Assembly (NCBI GenBank): GCA_963989385.1
Contig: OZ022501.1
Span: forward strand, 2,118,001-2,182,000
Reading direction: 5' to 3'
DNA from: Ctena decussata
Taxonomy: Eukaryota > Mollusca > Bivalvia > Lucinida > Lucinidae
Length of the DNA stretch: 64,000 nt
Shown in pieces: positions 1 to 10,895 of the stretch. The position numbers and the translations under genes are program-made. Each line of letters opens with the position of its first letter. Positions within the stretch are counted from its first letter, which is position 1. The notes beneath the pieces are model-generated. The model did no database searches, was not told the DNA's origin, and saw only the letters and a list, made by a program, of their open reading frames with translations.

Positions 1-1520
1 TTTACACCATTTGGGAACAACACAGCACGGAATCCATTGCGTTCATACTTCCATGAACTTATATTTATACTATGTTTTCACATCAATTTTGTTACTTAAT
101 CGTGAAGTTCTGGCTAAATTAACAACAAGGATGGAATAGTTATTAACCAACGTGTTTGGTAATGACGTACAACAGCCGCCACTATGACATGACATATCAA
201 ACGTTACGTCGGCCAATCATCTATTTGAATTATTCGTGACGTCGCTTACGCGTAAGATTGCATGAATGAGTGTTGTTCATGGATGTATGAACATCGTCAG
301 CCTAGTATAGGTCCATCTAAGGAAATCGTCGACGAGTGTCAATATTTCTCTGTACATTTGTACGGGTGAAATAAAAAGGCGACATTAAGGAGTGTTACAA
401 AAACCAGAAAAATGTCCATATAACCCACCCGCACCTATACGATTCTGAATTGTCCCCTTTTTCTGTACCTGTATCATTGTAAGAGGTTTCCAGTTTAGGC
501 TATTCGTGAACATGTTTATGGCCAATAGGAAATTTATCAGATGCCGAAAATGTGTACATTATATCGCTTCCTGCCATGGAAAGGCCTGTTGCAATGCGTA
601 TGCGCTAATTACTCACCGACATTACCGGCTCTTACATACATAACAAAGCCAGTTGTACATATAAACCACACGCACACACAGATAGATTGGATATATTTTT
701 TCCAGTAAATGATGAGTGATAAGGGAATAAATCGTCAAAAGCGCCTGTTTCTAAATTTAAACAATAAATTTGAACTTCGATCTTTTAGGTTTTACAGATA
801 CTCAGATCAGCTCACTCCGGCAAAAGCAAGTCTGATCAATCTATCCTTAGCATGAAAGATGTCTGCATTATGAAGAATATATATACCGAAAAAGACTGAT
901 CAGACCCCACGAATGCACCGGCTCTAGACAGTGTGCCGGCTGCTCTGAGTATGCGATGTCCTAAGGCCTATTTTTTCGCGACGCCGCTGCATGATTTTTG
1001 GAAAAGCTAATCTTGCTAATCTAGTATTCTAAGCTATATATAAACACTGTTTCTTACACAGGTTTTGGTATATTTCTTAGGATGCAAAGCCAAGTATTTT
1101 GCATTAAATTTAGAGTTTCATTTTCATGAAATCAGTTTATAAAAAAAAGAAAGAAAGAAATGTGGCAAGTTCAAGGCACTTATGAAAGGAAAACGTGCTT
1201 TTTACGGAAATATCAAAACAAAGTACATGTAATATAAAAAAAGAATAGAGTTCCATCTGTTATTTTTAGCAGATAAGATAAATCTGATATGGATAAAAAT
1301 AGACGAAATCAGACGAGGTCTTTGTTTGTTATGTCTGTGAAGAAAATCATGAAGAAATGCTGTCTCAAATCGGAACGAACTTTACGATCTATATGGCTAG
1401 AGGCTCTAGAGGTTTAGAACTCTCCTGGTATTTTCCGACTAAGCGTGACGTATCGTTTCTTCCGAAAATAATCGGTATCACTAAACCACATAAATACTGG
1501 CTTGCGGCCTTCGCCGCAAT
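1..1520 (-). repeat. Large dispersed element, copy A (inverted)
   Basis: This stretch is the reverse complement of two other parts of the window. Bases 1-402 match 6708-7127, about 720-1220 match 37000-37480, and about 1190-1520 match 35336-35690. Shared landmarks include a palindromic end (GGCTTGCGGCC), a CGTCGCG segment, and a block beginning GTAACACTC. No transposase frame is visible. I infer an old DNA-transposon-like or otherwise non-coding dispersed family of at least 2.5 kb, here cut by the window edge. Copy B lacks the part corresponding to about 60-720, so the copies differ by an internal deletion. Confidence 0.75.
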
Positions 1521-1955
1521 CCAAAAATTAAGTTCATTGCTTATACTGACATTCGTTTCGATCAAAACATTGATGAAAAACCTTATTTAAGCGCTTAAAT
1601 TGAAGCAGGAAAACATTAAAATGCAAATTTTCTGCTAACAGCGGTACAGCCTATATTACGTCATGACGTCGCCGACGTCCAATCAGATTGTGGAGAGCCA
1701 TGTTTTATTTAACGTTTTTGTGACATCGAGTTACATAATATAATTATTGAAATATAAACTACATTACCTTCCAATGGTTTACTAGATGGCTATCCAGTAA
1801 ATACACCAAGAATGTAAATATTTAAGGAATGAATTTCAATTTTTGGCTTGCGGTCTCGGCCGCTAGTATTCATGTCGTTTAGTGATATCGAGTTATTTTC
1901 GGAAGAAACGACACGTCACGCTCATTCAGAAAATACCAGGAGAGTTGGCATATAC
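1423..1955. repeat. Foldback with ~95 bp inverted arms
   Basis: Bases 1423-1515 recur in reverse complement at 1847-1955. Both arms include TTCCGAAAATAA or its complement, and CGTGACGT or its complement, and end at GGCTTGCGG. The ~330 bp between them holds a segment (about 1590-1720) related to 8150-8290. The arm is the same sequence as the end of the large element (copy B, 35336), so this may be the junction of two opposed element ends rather than an independent MITE. Confidence 0.7.
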
Positions 1956-2280
1956 CAAAATATGGGTTGGAGTTAATCTATTGAGTGGAGTGTTTTTTGG
2001 AGAGGAGATTTTGCGTGAACTTTTCTGACTTAAAATGTCTGGACAAAAAACCATGCCTCACCATTTTCGGGCACTGACCAGTTGCAAAATGCAAAGGGGC
2101 ATGTTCTAATTTCTCTCCTGGACTAGCCAGATTATGAGAAATGACATAATAGCTTGCTTGAAAGCATAATACTATGAACCAAGCAAGGCCAGGCCAAGTA
2201 TACTTTCAGTCAGCAGCATTAAGTCTTGGCAGTTTGAAATAGGTTTGCCAGCTGAACTTAAAAGGTACATGAATCATGTC

Positions 2281-2400
2281 AAATTCCTACAAAATCAAAT
2301 TGTACTTTCTGACTTAGTCTGGCTACAGACCCTGTGTTCAATATATTCCCTGCAAAGGAACATATGGTCTGGTAACTTACATCTGAGATTTTTACTAAAT
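2281..2400 (+). repeat. Dispersed direct repeat, first copy
   Basis: About 60 bp from 2316 (CTTAGTCTGGCTACAGACCC through a block with CCCTGCAAAGGAACAT) recur almost unchanged at 6058-6110. The rest of 1956-2280 shows no gene, hairpin or tandem structure that I recognise. Confidence 0.6.
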
Positions 2401-2574
2401 CTTGGTTAGCGAACTTTGCTGACCTTTTGTCCAGCCTTTTATGATGCTGCAGTTTTTATGTAAGAAGCAATTTGAAGATGTAAACAAAGATGGTCAATCA
2501 GATAAAGCTAATGTTCTGTGGCAGCTTGTTTTTATAACTCTGTCGGTTTCCAGAACAGGAAACTAATTACAGTA

Positions 2575-2810
2575 AACCCTGAACCACCAATTTTCTGTAA
2601 TGGATTATTCTGCCTTTTGATTTTGTACTGGTCCATTTTATAGCTGAGTGGGTGTTTAACAGAAAACAAACAAGTAAAGGCAGAAGAATGTTTATACCTT
2701 TCCAGAGCAGTCTCATCAGGATCTACACTTTTTGCAGAATCAGGTTTGTCCGATTTAAGAGATATGTACATTGTATAAGCATGTTAACGAAGCAGCGTCA
2801 CTTAATATTC
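2575..2810 (+). repeat. Dispersed repeat, copy 1 (GTTTGTCC type)
   Basis: Similar in order and spacing to 4888-5125. Both carry a CCTGA..CC..C..ATTTTC start, GAGTGTTTaaCAGAAAA, GAGCAGTCTcAT, a TCTACactTTTTGCAGAA block and a TTTGTCC block. A shorter relative, partly inverted, lies at 30765-30870. The short open frames on both strands here overlap each other and are not credible genes. 2811-3181 holds nothing I recognise. Confidence 0.6.
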
Positions 2811-3181
2811 GATATATACTCAGCGTCAATGAAAACGCACCAGTCTTAAAATGTAAATTTTTTGCTTAAAATCAATGTTTATACTATATCAACAGGGTAT
2901 AGTTATCATATTGGGCCATCTTATTACGCCCATGATGCCATTCTGAAGGTACGCTGTGAGTGTGTGACGTAACATAAGCTCTGAAATCAAGAAACAACGG
3001 AATTCTACCATAATTTCACATGGCAGAAATTTCTCAATGATGGATTTTGCTAGAGTATAGATACCCTATCAAATCGTCATAGAAAAGAAATCCAGACCAC
3101 CAAATGCAACAAAGTGATTTGGTTTCGAACATCACTTTTCATTGTCACTTTCATCAAACAAGGGCAGACAAAAGTAACTAA

Positions 3182-4182
3182 AGGTAAAGGGGGGGGGGTA
3201 TCAATAAGGTGGGTTTTCTGCATCTACCAAAGTTTTCTTTTTTTAACTGATGGTATACTCCAATGTGTCTAGTTTATCAAACCATATGTGACTTTGGTCG
3301 GAAAGCCTTACTTACTGAGTTATGGGTCCACAGAAGTGGGTGGGATAATCCAACATGGTTTTAGCCTGTCTGGTAAAAACATTCTCATTTGGTAGATGAG
3401 TACAACAGACAGACAGCATTTAACAAGATTATTAACAGAACATCTAAAATATATTTCCATATATTTCAGGTCATCAAAATCTGACCTTGACCTTGTTTCC
3501 CAAGGTCAAAGAAGGACTTAATATTTGACACAGACACAGATGCAGACGACAAGGAGATCACCTTTAGTGGCGGGGCGTGGGGCATAATGTAGCAGTTAAA
3601 ATAGTAATTTGACCAAAGTTTCGTAATTCTAGGTCAAAATTGAATGAAAAACCATCTTCCAAGCAAGTTTATGTGTTCAGTCAACCATGAAAACTAGGTC
3701 ATTGTGAAATTCTGGTCACATCATCCGAATGTCCTGGTCAAGGTGCTTCCTTGACATGAGTTTGATGTTAACTGGTCCGTTTATCTAACAAAAAAGCCAA
3801 GAAATATTGAAAACTGAGGACAAATATATAAAAAAATGCTGAATGTCAAAGGAAGTCTTTTTTGACAACATATGTTCAAATTAAACCAAATAAAATGATA
3901 TGGAAATATATTTTAGATGTTCTGTTAATCATTTATCAAATCCTGTCTGTCTGTTGTACTCTTCTACAAAATGAGAATGTTTTTACAAGACAGGCTAAAA
4001 CCATATTGGATTACCTCACCCACTTCTGTGGACCCATAGCTCAGTAAGTAAGGCTTTCCGACCAAAGTCACATATGGTTCAATAAACTAGACACATTAGA
4101 GTATACCATCAGTTAAAAAAAAAAACTTTGGTAGGATGCAGAAAACCCACCTTATTGATACCCCCCCCCCCCCCCCCACTTT
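3182..4182. mobile_element. 1 kb foldback element with ~285 bp arms and G/C-run ends
   Basis: The left arm (3182-3468) and right arm (3896-4182) are reverse complements, with few mismatches over about 285 bp. The outer ends are homopolymers: a G run at 3189-3198 and a C run of 17 at 4161-4177. Each is followed inward by TATCAATAAGGTGGG or its complement. The ~430 bp centre contains CTTGACCTTG/CAAGGTCA pairs and GACAGACGAC-like simple sequence. No protein frame spans it; the 61-residue frame at 3862-4047 lies in the right arm. It is a foldback/MITE-like non-autonomous element, of a family I do not recognise. Confidence 0.85.
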
Positions 4183-5165
4183 AATACTTTTTGGCAACCC
4201 AAAATGCTGAAATAAGTGGTAGAAACAGAATGTCAGAAGTTCTGAGGGGCAAACGTCAACCATTATCCAGCCAGTGCATGACGTTACATGGATAACGATA
4301 ACGACACCCTTATTTGCCGAACCGCGTCATGATTCAATGGAGGAAAAGTAGGTTTTATGTCAAGAGACCGTCCAATAAATGATTCATTTGCAAGAAAGTG
4401 TCTGGCAGAGCACAAAATATGGATTTATAACGCTTTAAATGTGTCACTTAATATCAACAGTTTTCAAATACGTCAGTATTGACGTCACGCTTGATAGCAC
4501 CCACTGATGAACGAAATTTAATTTGCAAACATTCTATCTCAGCACCAGAAAATAAAGATTAACCCAACTGTCTATTACATAAAACCAAATAGTAGACGAA
4601 CTTAACGTGCCATAAGTTCCAAACTGGTGCCTTTTCACTGACGCTGAGTATATATAATTCATTTATCCAAATTATAAAAGTGTATGGAGGAAGATCCCAT
4701 TGCTCGTTAGATGAATAATTTAAATCATCTAAAATAATTCAGTTCTGTGTTAAGCAAATGCCTGTAGAGAAATCAAAAATGTCTTACTGGAATCCGATCA
4801 GTATTAGTCAAGACCCAATGTAGTCAAGACCCAATGAATACCCCCCGCTCCGGGCTTAGAGAACATGAAGCTATCTAAAGACAATTATTAATCCTGAGCC
4901 CACTGATTTTCCAAAATGGAATGTTCTACCTTTAGAATTTGGACTAGTTCATTTTTATGCTTGAGTGAGTGTTTTACAGAAAATTAAGTATATGCCAAAC
5001 ACTGTTCATATATCCCCTGAGCAGTCTTATGTGGGTCTACTCTGTTTGCAGAAACTTGTTTGTCCCAGTCAAGAGAAGAGTGACTGTGTGTTATCACAAT
5101 GAAACCATGTCACCTAATAATTATGCCACATTGATTTGTTCAAATTAGAATATGGAGAATTAAAG
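4183..5165. other. No gene seen; second copy of the GTTTGTCC-type repeat
   Basis: 4183-4887 has no frame, tandem structure or hairpin that I can support, apart from the short local duplication AGTCAAGACCCAATG at about 4808 and 4823. 4888-5125 is the second, more diverged copy of the dispersed repeat at 2575-2810. Confidence 0.5.
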
Positions 5166-5336
5166 ACACATATGTAACTGATGGTTGAAGAATTTAGAAT
5201 AAAATAAATTATCAAATTATCTACAAAAAAAATCAAACACCTCTGGAGAAATGTACACATATGTAACTGATGGTTGAAGAATTTAGAATAGAATAAATTA
5301 TCTACAAAAAAATTCAAACACCTCTGGAGAAATGTA
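5166..5336 (+). repeat. Two-copy tandem duplication, ~85 bp
   Basis: The unit at 5166-5254 (starts ACACATATGTAACTGATGG, ends CTCTGGAGAAATGT) is followed at once by a second copy at 5255-5336 with a small internal deletion and few substitutions. The duplication is recent. A minus-strand frame that crosses it (5114-5473) simply reads the repeat twice (FLQRCLxFFVDN). Confidence 0.85.
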
Positions 5337-5617
5337 AAGAACAGACACATTGGCCTTTTAATACATTTACATTTAAATGTATGAAAACATATTTTGATCT
5401 GGTCAGTACCAATCAAGATCCAATGCATATAAGTCTGATTCTGATTTAAGAGAGTCCTACTGTCATGAATCATATCATGAATAGTGAGGACAGAATCAGT
5501 TTGAATTGGAATGAAAAATGTGATACAGCTGATTGCCTGTTATTGGTTTAAAACAGCTGGTCATAGTGTAAATTTGCCACTGTTAAAATAATATACCATC
5601 AGATCTTCTAACCTGGC

Positions 5618-5823
5618 GTGGTTTAAAATGTAGAATTGAATAAAGTGGACTGGAATGGCCTTTTTACATTGATTTGGAATTGCCCTTTAACAGGAAAATT
5701 TTTTCTCCCTCTGAGGGAGCCATTTTATCCTGAAGAGAACCACTGTCCCATGCTCTTGGAGCAATTGTAACCAGTTCAGTGTAGATTATGTTATCCATTC
5801 CATTCCAGTCCAGGTTTTAAACT
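5618..5823. repeat. Weak inverted repeat
   Basis: GGTTTAAAA..GTGGACTGGAATGG near 5618-5660 is answered by CCATTCCATTCCAGTCC..GGTTTTAAAC at 5795-5823. The arms are short and imperfect, so this is a tentative hairpin element. Confidence 0.4.
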
Positions 5824-6707
5824 ATGCCCTAAAATTCACAGACAGATTGAGAAACCAAAACAAATTGTTTTCTGAGGGTGATGGAGATAAAGATCTGTGC
5901 TAGTCTAATGGGCACTTTATGGCACTGTAATGTTGCTTTGATTAACTCAAGAATTCGTGAGAAGAGTATCATATTGCAGAGCCTCTTCTGGAAGTTACCA
6001 GGCGAATCTGACCACCAGAGTAATATACAGATTCGACTGGAGCCAGGCCACTTCTGACTTAGTCTGGCTACAGACCCTATGTTCAATATATTCCCTGCAA
6101 AGGAACATAGGCTCAACATGCACGTTACCTTCTATGAAGAATTACTGCGTCACTTTTCTACATTATTTTGTAGGCAAAAAATAAGCATATTAACTCCTGT
6201 TACATGGAATAAAAATATGATGAAACCTTGAGTTTAAGTCTATTTCCAATAAAACATTTGGACATGCTATTTCTGGCCTGTTTGCGCATTGTCACAAAAA
6301 ACCACTCAACCAAAGAAAAAAAAAAACGTTGAGTTTACGCCACTGGCGGTGATAATGCCGCAGACGCAGGAACAGTAAAGTAATACACATGTAGATCTAC
6401 CTAATTTGTGCTAGTAGCAGGCGAAACTAAAATTTTATCTGAATAGAAAATAAATCCGAGCAGCTCAGAAATCCATCATTATGATGCATGTTTGTCAAGA
6501 ACCTGCCCACATGCTTATGACGTATACAATAGTAGAAGAAAGCTATAAACTATAATCAGCTTGACAACGCCGCATAACTTAGGCTACCTTTGCTAGTGTC
6601 GAGATTCCTTTATATGTGCACAGTTAGGCCTACTGGGCGCAGAAGCTAAATGTGACTGACTTTCATGGCGCGTTAATGCTTCGCATCAATGTTTTCTTGT
6701 AACACTC
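5824..6707. other. No gene seen; second copy of the 2281-2400 repeat
   Basis: 6020-6120 carries the direct repeat of 2281-2400. Opposed short frames at 5829-6184 overlap on both strands and have no recognisable domain. 6121-6707 shows no structure that I can name. Confidence 0.5.
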
Positions 6708-7695
6708 TCTAATGTTGCCTTTTTATTTCACCCATACAAATGTACATAGAGATTGTTACACGTGTCGACGATTTCCTTAGATCAACCTTTACTGGGCTGA
6801 CGATGTTCATACATCCATGAACAAAACGCATTCATGCAATGTTACGCGTAAGCGACGTCACGGATAATTCGATCAGTTGATTGGCCGACGTAACGTTTGA
6901 TATACGTCATGTCATAGTGACGGCTGTTGAACGTCATTACCAAACACGTTGGTTAATAACTATTTTTCGTCCTTTCCTTGGCGTTAAATTAGCCAGAACT
7001 TCAAAATTAAGTAACAAAATTGATGTGAAAACATAATATAAACATAAGAGATAAATTTTATTTTTCGGAAGTTCATAGAAGTATGAACGCAATGGGTTCC
7101 GTGCTTTGTTGTTCCCAAATGGTTTAAAGCAAGTTGTTATCTCAAACAATAGCAGCATGCATTTTCTTCTCAGAGTGGCAAACTTTTCTTCTAGTCACTC
7201 TCACTGATGCTACTAAAACCAAAAATATAGTTCAGTGAATATAATTTTGTTGTCTTCTTTTGATGCCAAGTTCAAATGTGCCAAGATTCCATAGACATGG
7301 GGTTGAAACAGTCTTAATTGGCCGAAACTAGCTAGTCTGGCCCAGAAAACTTGTACATTCGACAGTTTTCAGTTCTTTGGTGTGATCCTTGCTTTCAAAG
7401 GATAACCCTTTTATAGAACATATTGAACTTCACTACAGCTGGTGATTTGGACTGTGTGGTCACCGTAAAAAGTCTCCCTGCCCTTCATCATAGTGTAGAT
7501 TTTATTTTCTAGTCCTTTGGGATCATTTATTCCATTGTAGAACTTTAAAAATATTTGAGGGTCACTGATGAGGCCTAATTGACCGAAACTAGCTAGTCTG
7601 GTTAAATGTAACTTAGCAGTTATATAGAAAAGACTTGAAATAGGTCCATATAGTAATTTTCCTTGAGACATGCCTAACGGCCAAAAAGTTGGAAA

Positions 7696-7756
<61 letters not shown>

Positions 7757-7980
7757 AAATATTTCCTCAATCTGTGTTTCAAATAAATTCTACATTTGTT
7801 TTTACCTCATACCTGTAGATAATGCCGCCATTCAAGAAGTTAAGAAATTAAATACTGTGCGAAATAAAAATTAGCAACAGAAAGTGCACTAACAATTGGG
7901 TTCACTTGAATCAACAACTCATGAACATTTCATGGTTTTAACTGGGCAAGCCTTCCTTTTAAAAGGAAATTTTATTCTGA
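6708..7980 (+). repeat. Large dispersed element, copy C
   Basis: 6708-7127 is the inverted match of 1-402. 7050-7980 runs parallel to 37500-38150, sharing TTCCGTGCTTTGTTGTTCCC, a GCATGCATTTTCTTCTCAGA block, and an AGCAACAGAAAGTGCACTAA block ending in TTTTAAAAGGAAATTTTATT. It therefore overlaps copy A on its left and copy B on its right, and gives the order of the family. It contains the GT microsatellite at 7701-7754, where copy B has only a short GT tract. Confidence 0.75.
7701..7754. repeat. (GT)27 microsatellite
   Basis: Uninterrupted GT dinucleotides lie inside dispersed-element copy C. The minus-strand frame that reads poly-(TH) here is an artefact. Confidence 0.97.
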
Positions 7981-8149
7981 TGTTAATCGAAGTATTAACT
8001 ACATAGGGTCGCATGCAAAGTAAGTAAATCCCTAAGGGGTTCATGTAAACTTTGCTAGCGACCTGAAGTAGTTTATAATTCGATAAAGAAAAACAGTTTA
8101 TTGTTATATTTACAGTCTTTACTTTCTATTATTTGACCTCACATTTGTG

Positions 8150-8440
8150 TTAGGGGCTAAGGTTGAAGCAGAAAAACATTTATACGCAGTTTTTCTACTT
8201 ATAGCGGAACAGCGTAAACGACGTAGCAACGACGTTATAACGTCGCCTACGTCAGATTGGAGAATGATGGTTTAGTTTGACGTCACTTTCTGTCATGTAA
8301 CGTCGCATGAACCGATGTAGTTATAGAGGATCTTACACGAGTGGTCATTTCATATTAAATTTATGAAACGAGCCTTTCGCGAGTTTCATAAATTTCATAT
8401 GAAATGACCACGAGTGTAAGATTCTGTTTATCATTTGACT
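8150..8440. mobile_element. Hairpin MITE, ATCTTACACGAGTG family
   Basis: Arms at 8325-8370 (AGAGGATCTTACACGAGTGG onward) and 8378-8425 are near-perfect reverse complements around a GCCTTTCGC loop. The same outer motif, AGAGGATCTTAC..GAGTG and its answering GCAAGATTCT, begins the elements at 9492 and 27786. The 5' flank 8150-8290 is related to 1590-1720. Confidence 0.8.
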
Positions 8441-8964
8441 CTTTAAAATAGGATTTGAACGCCTTCAAACTCAAAATTATTTCAATACAAAACGCGTTGT
8501 TGACCGTCTTATTGAATAAGCACTGATTTGTTCCAAAGACATACATGGACAGGCTTTGTGAGTAACCCAAAGTGTCGCGCAAGGTGCACTTCAAGGATAC
8601 TTAATGAAACCCCTATTATTTTTATGGAGTCTAAATAGCTTTTTTCACAACTCTTTAAAAAAATTACATGTGTTAAATATTAATCTCTTCAGAAAATATC
8701 ATTTTCTTTTTATCAGCATAGATCTTCTTCCATGGCATTATGACGATTGGTTTGTACCGTTTCCAAATGAATACGGACCTGTTGTATCATAATATAATTT
8801 CACAGCTGAATTTCACAGAATGATCATGCAGTAACTATTTTATACAGCTGCTGGTGAACTATCTGCTACATAGAACAGGTTGCATCTTATAAGGCATTTT
8901 ATTGCCCTGAATGCCATTTATAGTACTATTCATATTTCATTTTACTGGCGTGTTAAGAAATTGT

Positions 8965-9115
8965 TAAAATAATAATAATAATAAGAATAAGCATAAGATA
9001 AAGAAGAAGAAGTAAATAAAATCATGAGAAGAACGAGGTTAAGAGCCAAATTCGAACTCATGCCAGTTAAACTTTAAATGCAGAGACTCAGCCTCTTGCC
9101 CAACCCGACCAGATA
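8965..9115 (-). mobile_element. Possible tRNA-derived SINE fragment
   Basis: Read on the minus strand, about 9110-9030 contains an A-box-like GGGCAAGAGGCTGAG and a B-box-like GAGTTCGAATTTG. They are followed by CT/AAT-rich simple sequence toward 8965. The spacing suits a tRNA head, but the match is weak. 8441-8964 shows no supportable feature. Confidence 0.4.
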
Positions 9116-9147
9116 AATTTCTGAAAACTGTCTAAGCAGATCTCTGA

Positions 9148-9189
9148 GCTTTCGTTGATTTTAAGAAGGCTTTTGACTTCTTGTACAGA
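9148..9189 (+). pseudogene. LINE reverse transcriptase fragment (motif A)
   Basis: In one frame this reads AFVDFKKAFDFLYR, the F-x-DF-K-AFD signature of reverse transcriptase motif A of non-LTR retrotransposons (family knowledge). The catalytic Asp of the motif is kept. A stop lies two codons upstream, and later homology is lost after frameshifts, so only this island survives. The downstream segment to 9390 could be further decayed RT, but I cannot align it by eye. Confidence 0.6.
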
Positions 9190-9491
9190 ACGGTATATGG
9201 TTTAAGCCTCGTAATATGGATGCAAATTTTAGTATGGTTAAGAAATTAAAGCTATTTATCATGGTTGATAGCTATAGAATTGCTCCATCTAGATTTAGAT
9301 GCTCAGCTCATAAGTTGGTGACTGAGAAGGAGGGTCGGTATTGAAATATTGAGAGAAAGTTGTGTATTTGTCTGTTTTATAACTTAAACGTTATCGAAAA
9401 TTGATATCATTATCTATAAGTCTGTCCTGCATATCGATATCTAACAAAATTATTTTTACTGAATTATGATTGTAGATGATCAAAGAAAAAT

Positions 9492-9840
9492 AGAGGATCT
9501 TACATGAGTGCTCATGCATTACTGAATTTATTAAACGAGTTGGGGAAAAATATAAGATGCGAGGCTCTGCCGAGCATCTTATCGTTTTCCCCAACGAGTT
9601 TAATAAATTCAATAATACAGGAGCACGAATGCAAGATTCTATTTATCATATGACACTAAAATCGCATTTTATTAGCAAAATTTGCACAAAAAGGTCACGA
9701 TTTCGCCATTAGAAAACGCGGCGTTTTACTGGACGTCAGCGTATAACGTTACGACGTAATTTGCATATTTAATCCACTAGTGGATTATCGTTTTTAATGC
9801 ATGGCTTTATTACACTCTCAGATGCGACGTCATATGATAA
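9492..9840. mobile_element. Hairpin MITE, ATCTTAC family (copy 2)
   Basis: The hairpin arms are about 9492-9565 and 9570-9641, including GAATTTATTAAACGAGTTGG and its complement. The ~200 bp 3' part (TTATCATATGACACTAAAAT onward, ending near GCGACGTCATAT) is shared with 27786-28100 at high identity. The two copies are therefore one family, with a hairpin head and a unique tail. Confidence 0.85.
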
Positions 9841-10384
9841 ATAAATTTATAAGACCCTTAAACAATAATCAGTCTGGAAACTTGAAAAAGTTAGGAAAAA
9901 TCATATACCAAGAAATTTTTGCTAGGCCCACTTGTATATATGTTTTGCGCTATGTTGATATAAGTATCTTTAATTGTTATGTAGGTTGATATTATGACAG
10001 TTGTACATTTTTGCCATGCTCTTTTCTTGACATCATTGCCTTGTACTTTGGGGCGAGAAGCACTTTGTGTTTGTGGCCACTTGACTTGTATTTTTTTCTG
10101 CTAACAAGCAAAACTTTTATTTTATTGCTACACTGCAATCTTTGTGTCGCAATAGCATAACCACTTCAGATTAAAGGTTCAAGTGAATGAACCATTGGCC
10201 CAAACCACAACCAATCATTAGTCAGTCACACGTCATTGTCCTTAATTACTTGATGACAAATTTCCCTGTAAATTTCAAAACTTTTCACAATACATTAAGT
10301 CACAAATAGTTGAAGTTTTTGATGATATATTGTTTGTCTAGAAAACTGAAAATTTTGGTTTTGTCCTATTCCACCTTAATTGGT
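9841..10384. other. No feature recognised
   Basis: AT-rich sequence without credible frames, tandem repeats or hairpins that I can support. Confidence 0.5.
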
Positions 10385-10570
10385 TTTATTATCATTAATC
10401 AAGACATAAATTTCGTATTGGCCAGTTACAGGTCCTCGGACTGCAGCCTTGAGCCAATACAGCAGACCTCGACAGCTGACCTGTAACAGGGTCTGCCGAA
10501 GGCAGAGGGCCAATATAGCAGTCCGAGGACCTGTAGCTGGGCCATTACTAATGTCCTGATTAATAACATT
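10385..10570. mobile_element. Palindromic MITE, ACAGGTCCTCGGACTGC family
   Basis: The left arm contains ACAGGTCCTCGGACTGC and the right arm GCAGTCCGAGGACCTGT. The outer arms continue as CATTAATCAaGACAT and its complement ATGTCCTGATTAAT. A related hairpin lies at 13592-13710. It abuts the next palindromic MITE with a gap of about 6 bp. Confidence 0.8.
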
Positions 10571-10576
10571 ATAATT

Positions 10577-10812
10577 GAGCCGCGACACGACAAAACCAAC
10601 AATGTGGTTGTGCGCCCAGTGAAGACTCAGATCAGCCTGGTCATCCGCTTAGTTTCGTCAGACTCTTTGATAAGTGCTCAAAGGGTAGCTAAGAGTCTAA
10701 GCAACCTCCATGCGAACAGTGAGGACTCTGATCTGACTGGGCGGATGCCCAGGCTGATCTAAGCCTGCGCTGGGCGCACAACCACATTGTTGCTTTTGTC
10801 GTGTCGCGGCTC
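10577..10812. mobile_element. GAGCCGCGACACG palindromic MITE (copy 1)
   Basis: A 236 bp element that starts GAGCCGCGACACGA and ends with the reverse complement. The inner arms are also complementary (GACTCAGATCAGCCTGG against CCAGGCTGATCTaAG), so the whole element can fold. Other copies: 13822-14053, 44043-44226, 44536-44762, 48031-48270, a half copy at 48845-48982, and a 35 bp end-to-end remnant at 19843-19877. The flanks are AT-rich (ATAATT/ATATTAT), but no clean target duplication is seen. Confidence 0.9.
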
Positions 10813-10895
10813 ATATTATATTATTTATTAACTTATAATAATACAGTACTTATATGGCAAAAAAATCACATCATACCAGTTAATAAGTGGGCTTA

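Noticed and set aside
7411..7782. 123-codon minus-strand frame with a poly-TH segment
   Set aside because: It runs through the GT microsatellite inside a dispersed repeat and has no conserved domain.
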